Under the pieces are notes generated by a model, which worked only from the letters and a program-made list of their open reading frames with translations, was not told where the DNA came from and ran no database searches. The position numbers were made by a program, and so were the translations under genes. Source: Prauserella muralis (GTDB taxonomy: Bacteria; Actinomycetota; Actinomycetes; Mycobacteriales; Pseudonocardiaceae). Taken from it: a DNA stretch of 64,000 nt. The DNA is taken from NCBI RefSeq assembly GCF_003202285.1, contig NZ_MASW01000007.1, positions 434,001 through 498,000 of the forward strand. Direction: 5' to 3'. How positions within the stretch are numbered: position 1 is the first letter of the stretch; each line of letters starts with the position of its first letter. Below are positions 60,523 through 64,000 of the stretch, one piece after another.

Positions 60523-60547
60523 CCTCCTTCTCCGCCTCACCGGACGG
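60523..60547 (-). promoter_or_regulatory. Candidate PyrR-binding RNA hairpin adjoining the pyrR ribosome-binding site
   Basis: On the minus strand, GTCCGGTGAGGC (60534-60545) matches the PyrR-binding consensus UCCNGNGAGGY. It folds as CCG-U-CC / loop GGUGA / GG-CGG (60532-60547) with a bulged U, and the Shine-Dalgarno AAGGAGG follows 2 nt later (60523-60529). PyrR bound here could block translation, as reported for mycobacterial pyrR. No terminator/antiterminator pair is visible. Confidence 0.7.
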
Positions 60548-60687
60548 GTCCTTAAAGGATGTCGGCCCCCTGGTCTGCGCGGGGACCGCACCGACGGTAG
60601 CAGGTCGCCGCGCTCAGCCTTCCGGGTGGTGTGCCGCGCACGCCCGACTGCGGCGAGCGATCATCTGCTTGACCTGGTGACGACAAC

Positions 60688-60717
60688 GAGTAACCATTAC
60701 TCTGAGTATTCGACTCA
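60688..60717 (+). promoter_or_regulatory. BldD box and inverted repeats upstream of bldD
   Basis: GAGTAA-CCA-TTACTC (60688-60702) is a perfect palindrome. TTACTCTGAGTAT (60697-60709) fits the known BldD site nTnACnC(A/T)GnGTnAn at all but one conserved position. TGAGT/ACTCA arms lie at 60703-60717. A TTGACC -35-like hexamer sits at 60669-60674. Together this suggests an autoregulated bldD promoter. Confidence 0.7.
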
Positions 60718-60775
60718 GGAGTTCCCTGTCGGTCATCCGGGCCGGACTTGGGGCGAGGAAACGGAGAACCACCAC

Positions 60776-61264
60776 ATGGGCGATTACGCCAAGGCGCTCG
60801 GGGCCAAGCTCCGCGGAATCCGCCAGCAGCAGGGCCTGTCCCTGCACGGGGTCGAGCAGAAGTCCGGCGGCCGTTGGAAGGCGGTCGTGGTGGGCTCCTA
60901 CGAACGAGGCGACCGTGCCGTGACCGTCCAGAAGCTGGCCGAACTCGCCGATTTCTACGGTGTCCCTGTGGTCGAGCTGCTGCCCGAGGGACGCGTGCCC
61001 TCCGGCGCGGAACCGGCGACGAAGATCGTCATCAACCTGGAGCGGCTGCAGCAGCTGCCCGCGGAGAAGGTGGGACCGCTCGCGCGATACGCCGCGACCA
61101 TCCAGAGCCAGCGCGGCGACTACAACGGCAAGGTGCTCTCGATCCGCACGGAGGACCTGCGGTCACTGGCGATCATCTACGACATGACGCCCGGGGAGCT
61201 CACCGAGCAGCTCATCGACTGGGGTGTGCTGCCGCCGGAGGCCAGGCCGTCGAAGGAGGACTGA
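60776..61264 (+). CDS. bldD: Developmental master regulator BldD
   Basis: Cyclic-di-GMP-responsive repressor controlling sporulation genes in filamentous actinomycetes. In 162 residues, the N-terminal XRE-type HTH (about 5-70) has LGAKLRGIRQQQGLSLHGVE and GSYERGDRAVTVQKLAELADFYG. The C-terminal domain (about 85-160) has the full c-di-GMP signature RGD-x8-RxxD (RGDYNGKVLSIRTED). ATG at 60776 follows ACGGAGAACC. Divergent from pyrR across 259 bp. Its presence implies a c-di-GMP-controlled developmental cycle. Confidence 0.97.
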   Translation: MGDYAKALGAKLRGIRQQQGLSLHGVEQKSGGRWKAVVVGSYERGDRAVTVQKLAELADFYGVPVVELLPEGRVPSGAEPATKIVINLERLQQLPAEKVGPLARYAATIQSQRGDYNGKVLSIRTEDLRSLAIIYDMTPGELTEQLIDWGVLPPEARPSKED

Positions 61265-61299
61265 GCGCCGAGGCGGCAGCGTTCAGCCGGTCGCACCGA

Positions 61300-61346
61300 C
61301 CGTGCTGAGCGCTGTGCCCCGGCGCCGGGCCCTGGTCACAGCACGG
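61300..61346. terminator. Stem-loop between convergent bldD and nusB
   Basis: CCGTGCTG (61300-61307) pairs with CAGCACGG (61339-61346), enclosing a CCCGGCGCCGGG palindrome. The right arm covers the last codons of nusB. It probably terminates bldD, and perhaps nusB. Confidence 0.55.
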
Positions 61347-61800
61347 CGCGCAGCCGGTCGGCGATGCTGCCGATCCGGCCGAGCACACCGTTGACGAACC
61401 GTGGCGAGTCGTCGGTGGACAGCTCCTTGGCGAGCCCCACCGCCTCGTCGATCGCGACGGGGTCGGGCACGTCGGCCGACCACAGCATCTCGTAGACGCC
61501 GATGCGCAGCACGGACAGATCCACCGGCGGCATCCGGCCCAGCGTCCAGCCCTGCGCGTGCTCGGACAGCAGCTCGTCGATGCGCTCGCGGTGTGCGGTG
61601 ACGCCTTCGACCAGCGTGATCGCGTAGTCGCTGACCGGCTCGGCGTCGGTGGAACCGACCCGGCTCTTGAGCAGCTCGACCGGATCGGTCTCGCGCTGCG
61701 CGGCCTCGTAGAGGAGTTCCACCGCCCGCCTGCGGGATGCCCGGCGGCTTGTCGATCCGCCGCGTCGCGGGGTAGCTGCGGAGTCCACCGAGGTTCTCAC
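61336..61800 (-). CDS. nusB: Transcription antitermination factor NusB
   Basis: All-helical RNA-binding partner of NusE (S10) in rRNA antitermination. The 154 residues have a basic N-terminal tail, [53 protein letters not shown] in pieces, and the conserved end [27 protein letters not shown] at 61800 overlaps the efp stop (GTGA), the usual efp-nusB pair. Confidence 0.96.
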   Translation of the reverse strand: MRTSVDSAATPRRGGSTSRRASRRRAVELLYEAAQRETDPVELLKSRVGSTDAEPVSDYAITLVEGVTAHRERIDELLSEHAQGWTLGRMPPVDLSVLRIGVYEMLWSADVPDPVAIDEAVGLAKELSTDDSPRFVNGVLGRIGSIADRLRAVL

Positions 61801-62354
61801 GCCCGGCCGAGGTAGCGGCCGTCGCGGGTGTCGACCTTGATCTTCTCGCCGGTGCTGACGAACAGCGGCACCTGGATCTCCGCGCCCGTCTCCAGCGTCG
61901 CGGGCTTGGTGCCGCCGGTGGAACGGTCGCCCTGCAGCCCGGGGTCGGTGTGCTGGATGACCAGCTCCACCGAGGTCGGCAGCTCGACGTAGAGCGGGGT
62001 GCCCTCGTGCATGGCGACCTGGACCTCGCTGTTCTCCAGCAGGTACGACGCGCCGTCGCCCACCGTCTCGGGCGGGACCATGATCTGGTCGTAGGTCTCG
62101 GCGTCCATGAAGACGTAGTCGGTGCCGTCCCTGTACAGGTAGGTCATGTTCCTGCGGTCGACGGTCGCGGTCTCGACCTTGGTTCCCGCGTTGAACGTCT
62201 TGTCCACCACCTTGCCGGACAGCACGTGCTTGAGGGTCGTGCGCACGAACGCGCCGCCCTTGCCCGGTTTGACGTGCTGGAAGTTCACGACGGACCAGAG
62301 CTGGCCGTCCAGGTTCAGGACCATGCCATTCTTCAGGTCGTTGGTGGTGGCCAC
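61797..62354 (-). CDS. efp: Elongation factor P
   Basis: Relieves ribosome stalling at polyproline. In 185 residues, the KOW-like N-terminal domain carries the tip loop [18 protein letters not shown] with Lys32 at the usual modification position, followed by two OB domains (MNxE-type core, [24 protein letters not shown]). No modification enzyme gene (epmAB, earP) is seen nearby. GTG at 62354, 40 bp after the peptidase gene. Confidence 0.97.
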   Translation of the reverse strand: MATTNDLKNGMVLNLDGQLWSVVNFQHVKPGKGGAFVRTTLKHVLSGKVVDKTFNAGTKVETATVDRRNMTYLYRDGTDYVFMDAETYDQIMVPPETVGDGASYLLENSEVQVAMHEGTPLYVELPTSVELVIQHTDPGLQGDRSTGGTKPATLETGAEIQVPLFVSTGEKIKVDTRDGRYLGRA

Positions 62355-62394
62355 GAGTGTGAGTTCTCCTGTGTTCGGGTGGGGCCGCCGCGTA

Positions 62395-63492
62395 CTAGAC
62401 GACCACGAGTTCCTTGGTGCTCAGGGTGAGGACCTCGGGAGTGTCCTCCCGCACGACGAGCGTGTCCTCGATGCGCACGCCACCGCGGCCGGCGAGGTAG
62501 ACGCCGGGCTCGACGGTGACCGCCATACCGGCCGACAGTGTACCGGCGGCCGTGGCGGCCAGACTGGGCGCCTCGTGGACCTGCAGCCCCACCCCGTGCC
62601 CGAGACCGTGCGAGAAGTCCTCCCCGTGCCCGGCCTCGGCGATGACGTCGCGGGCGGCCTTGTCGACGGCGACCCCGTCGACACCGGGCCGCAGGGCCGC
62701 GCACCCCGCGGCCTGCGCGCGGTGGACGAGCGCGTAGAGGTCCCGCTGCCAGGCCGCGGCTTCGCCGAGGACCACGGTGCGCGTCATGTCCGAGTGGTAC
62801 CCGGCGACGGTGGCCCCGAAATCCAGCTTCACGAAATCGCCGGTCGCCAGCACCGCGTCGGTCGGCCGGTGGTGCGGGATCGCCGAGTTGACGCCGGCGG
62901 CCACGATGGTGGTGAACGACGGCCCCTCCGAGCCGTGGTCGAGCATCCGGTCCTCCAGTTCCCTGGCGACCTGCCGCTCGGTGCGTCCCGGCCGCAGCCC
63001 TCCCTGGGCCAGCAGGTCGGCCAGCGCCTGGTCGGCGGCCGCGCATGCCTGGCGCAGGGCGTCGACTTCCGTGGCGTCCTTGACCGCCCGCAGCCGCTCC
63101 ACCAGGCCAGGGGCGCGGCGCAGCCGCAGGTTGGCAGTGGCCTCGGCGAGGCCGGCGTGCTGCTCGACGCTGACGTGCTGGCTCTCGAAACCGGTGGCGG
63201 AGTAGCGCATCGCCTCGGCGTCGGCCCTGCGCACCAGCGCGAGCGCGCTCGCGCGCTCGATGACCCGCTGCAGGTCGGGCACCTGGGAGGCCGCCTGCGT
63301 GGTGTAGCGGCCGTCGGTGCAGAACAGCGTGCCCGCCTCACCCTCGGCGTCGACGAGCAGGGCGGCGTTGGAGCCGGTGAACCCGGTCAGGTAGCGGATG
63401 TTCAGCAGGTCGGTGACCAACAGGGCGTCGAGCTCGCGCTCCCGCAACTGCTCCCGCAGCGCCGCGCGGCGGCCGGCATGGATCTCGGGCAC
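62395..63492 (-). CDS. M24 family aminopeptidase (Xaa-Pro peptidase, PepQ-like)
   Basis: A 365-residue pita-bread metallopeptidase. The creatinase N-terminal domain (about 1-130: [15 protein letters not shown]) precedes the catalytic domain. The five metal ligands are visible: two Asp in [19 protein letters not shown], His in [14 protein letters not shown], and two Glu in [24 protein letters not shown] at 63492. It directly precedes efp, a common actinobacterial order, and is likely cytoplasmic. A role in proline peptide turnover is inferred from family. Confidence 0.92.
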   Translation of the reverse strand: MPEIHAGRRAALREQLRERELDALLVTDLLNIRYLTGFTGSNAALLVDAEGEAGTLFCTDGRYTTQAASQVPDLQRVIERASALALVRRADAEAMRYSATGFESQHVSVEQHAGLAEATANLRLRRAPGLVERLRAVKDATEVDALRQACAAADQALADLLAQGGLRPGRTERQVARELEDRMLDHGSEGPSFTTIVAAGVNSAIPHHRPTDAVLATGDFVKLDFGATVAGYHSDMTRTVVLGEAAAWQRDLYALVHRAQAAGCAALRPGVDGVAVDKAARDVIAEAGHGEDFSHGLGHGVGLQVHEAPSLAATAAGTLSAGMAVTVEPGVYLAGRGGVRIEDTLVVREDTPEVLTLSTKELVVV

Positions 63493-63559
63493 CGGCCCAG
63501 TCTAGGGCGGGCCTCCGCGCACGGAGCGGCACGGACCGGCACCGCGTTACAGTGGGCCG

Positions 63560-64000
63560 ATGCCGTCCTGGGTTCTTCGCGCACTGGGCATGGCCGTGCT
63601 GCACGCCGCCGCCACGGTGGCGCTGGCCAAGATCGCCGTGTTCCAGCCGACCGAGACCACGTTCGTCACCTCCGTGGCGCTGGCCGTGCTGGTGGGCGCG
63701 GCGGCGCTGTGGAGTGCTCTCGACGCCTGGCTCGGCCTGGCCGACGCGGGGCGCACGTGGTTCATCGCGGCGCTGGTCGCCGGGCCGCTGGCGGGGGTGC
63801 TCAGCGTGATCGGCCGTGGGGTGTTCGTCGACCAGACCGGCATCAGCGAACTCGGCTCGGCGCTGTTCGGCGGCGCCGCGTTCACGGCGCTGCTGGTGCT
63901 GGTGCCGGCCGGGTTGGGTCTGCTGGTGGGCGCTCGCCTGCGGCGCGCGGGCGGTGAGCAGGACCCGGACGCGGAGACCCGGGCCGACGAGCCCGAGGCG
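63560..64000 (+). CDS. B-4DMT family membrane protein (partial, 3' end outside window)
   Basis: An open frame of 147 codons from ATG 63560 to the right edge without a stop: WVLRALGMAVLHAAATVALA, then SVALAVLVGAAALWSALDAW, WFIAALVAGPLAGVLSVIG and AFTALLVLVPAGLGLLVG make four hydrophobic helices, then an acidic tail begins. The helix pattern matches actinobacterial four-helix proteins labelled B-4DMT transporters, whose substrate is unknown. Divergent from the M24 peptidase gene with a 67-bp gap. Confidence 0.7.
   Translation, partial: MPSWVLRALGMAVLHAAATVALAKIAVFQPTETTFVTSVALAVLVGAAALWSALDAWLGLADAGRTWFIAALVAGPLAGVLSVIGRGVFVDQTGISELGSALFGGAAFTALLVLVPAGLGLLVGARLRRAGGEQDPDAETRADEPEA

Overview
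The window is high-GC, nearly gap-free actinobacterial chromosome. RbpA, WhiA, BldD, actinobacterial IHF (MihF), CuvA/YvcK and a helicase-dead PriA all point to Actinomycetota. The isorenieratene-type carotenoid genes and the family of intergenic repeats suggest a Pseudonocardiaceae-like genus; that genus-level guess is inference. No tRNA, rRNA, CRISPR array, insertion sequence or integrase was recognised.

Layout. (1) 1-5 kb: a partial NarL-type sensor kinase, a perfect terminator palindrome, then rbpA, secG, tpiA, pgk and gap on the minus strand. (2) 5-29.4 kb: an accessory interval. It holds a winged-helix (HTH_42) protein, a membrane metallophosphoesterase, a LysE exporter, crtYc-crtYd-crtT-crtU, a Rieske protein, and a three-gene SMC/kleisin/kite operon with no recognisable nuclease. 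It also holds an F420-type oxidoreductase, a six-gene operon of unknown product (BchC-like dehydrogenase, degenerate PTPS, GT4, methyltransferase, YbhN-like, RibD_C), a CDP-alcohol phosphatidyltransferase, a GpgS-like glycosyltransferase and an ABM/AraC pair. (3) 29.4-34.3 kb: whiA, yvcK, rapZ, uvrC. (4) 34.3-37.2 kb: a frameshifted DUF1264 gene, a HAD hydrolase, xthA and a PH-domain protein. (5) 37.2-46.5 kb: ribH, ribBA, ribE, ribD, rpe, a flavoprotein, rsmB, fmt and priA. (6) 46.6-60.5 kb: an acyltransferase, metK, coaBC, rpoZ, gmk, mihF and the pyrimidine operon pyrR-pyrB-pyrC-PH-carA-carB-pyrF. (7) 60.8-64 kb: bldD, nusB, efp, a M24 peptidase and a partial B-4DMT membrane protein.

The conserved genes follow the order known from Mycobacterium tuberculosis between pyrR and secG. 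The accessory block occupies the interval between whiA and gap, which is also filled with variable genes in mycobacteria. Most operon genes are translationally coupled by 4-bp overlaps, more often GTGA than ATGA.

The best candidate for an undescribed system is the operon at 13.9-20.6 kb. It has the gene order and protein sizes of a MukFEB/JetABC-type condensin, but no JetD/MksG nuclease, and its SMC protein carries LDNP where a Walker B glutamate is expected. Second is the PTPS/RibD_C operon at 21.4-26.4 kb. Other points of interest are a duplicated tpiA start that forms a 34-codon leader ORF, two 89-bp intergenic repeats differing at four bases, a single-base frameshift in a DUF1264 gene, a PyrR-type RNA site ahead of pyrR, and a BldD box ahead of bldD.
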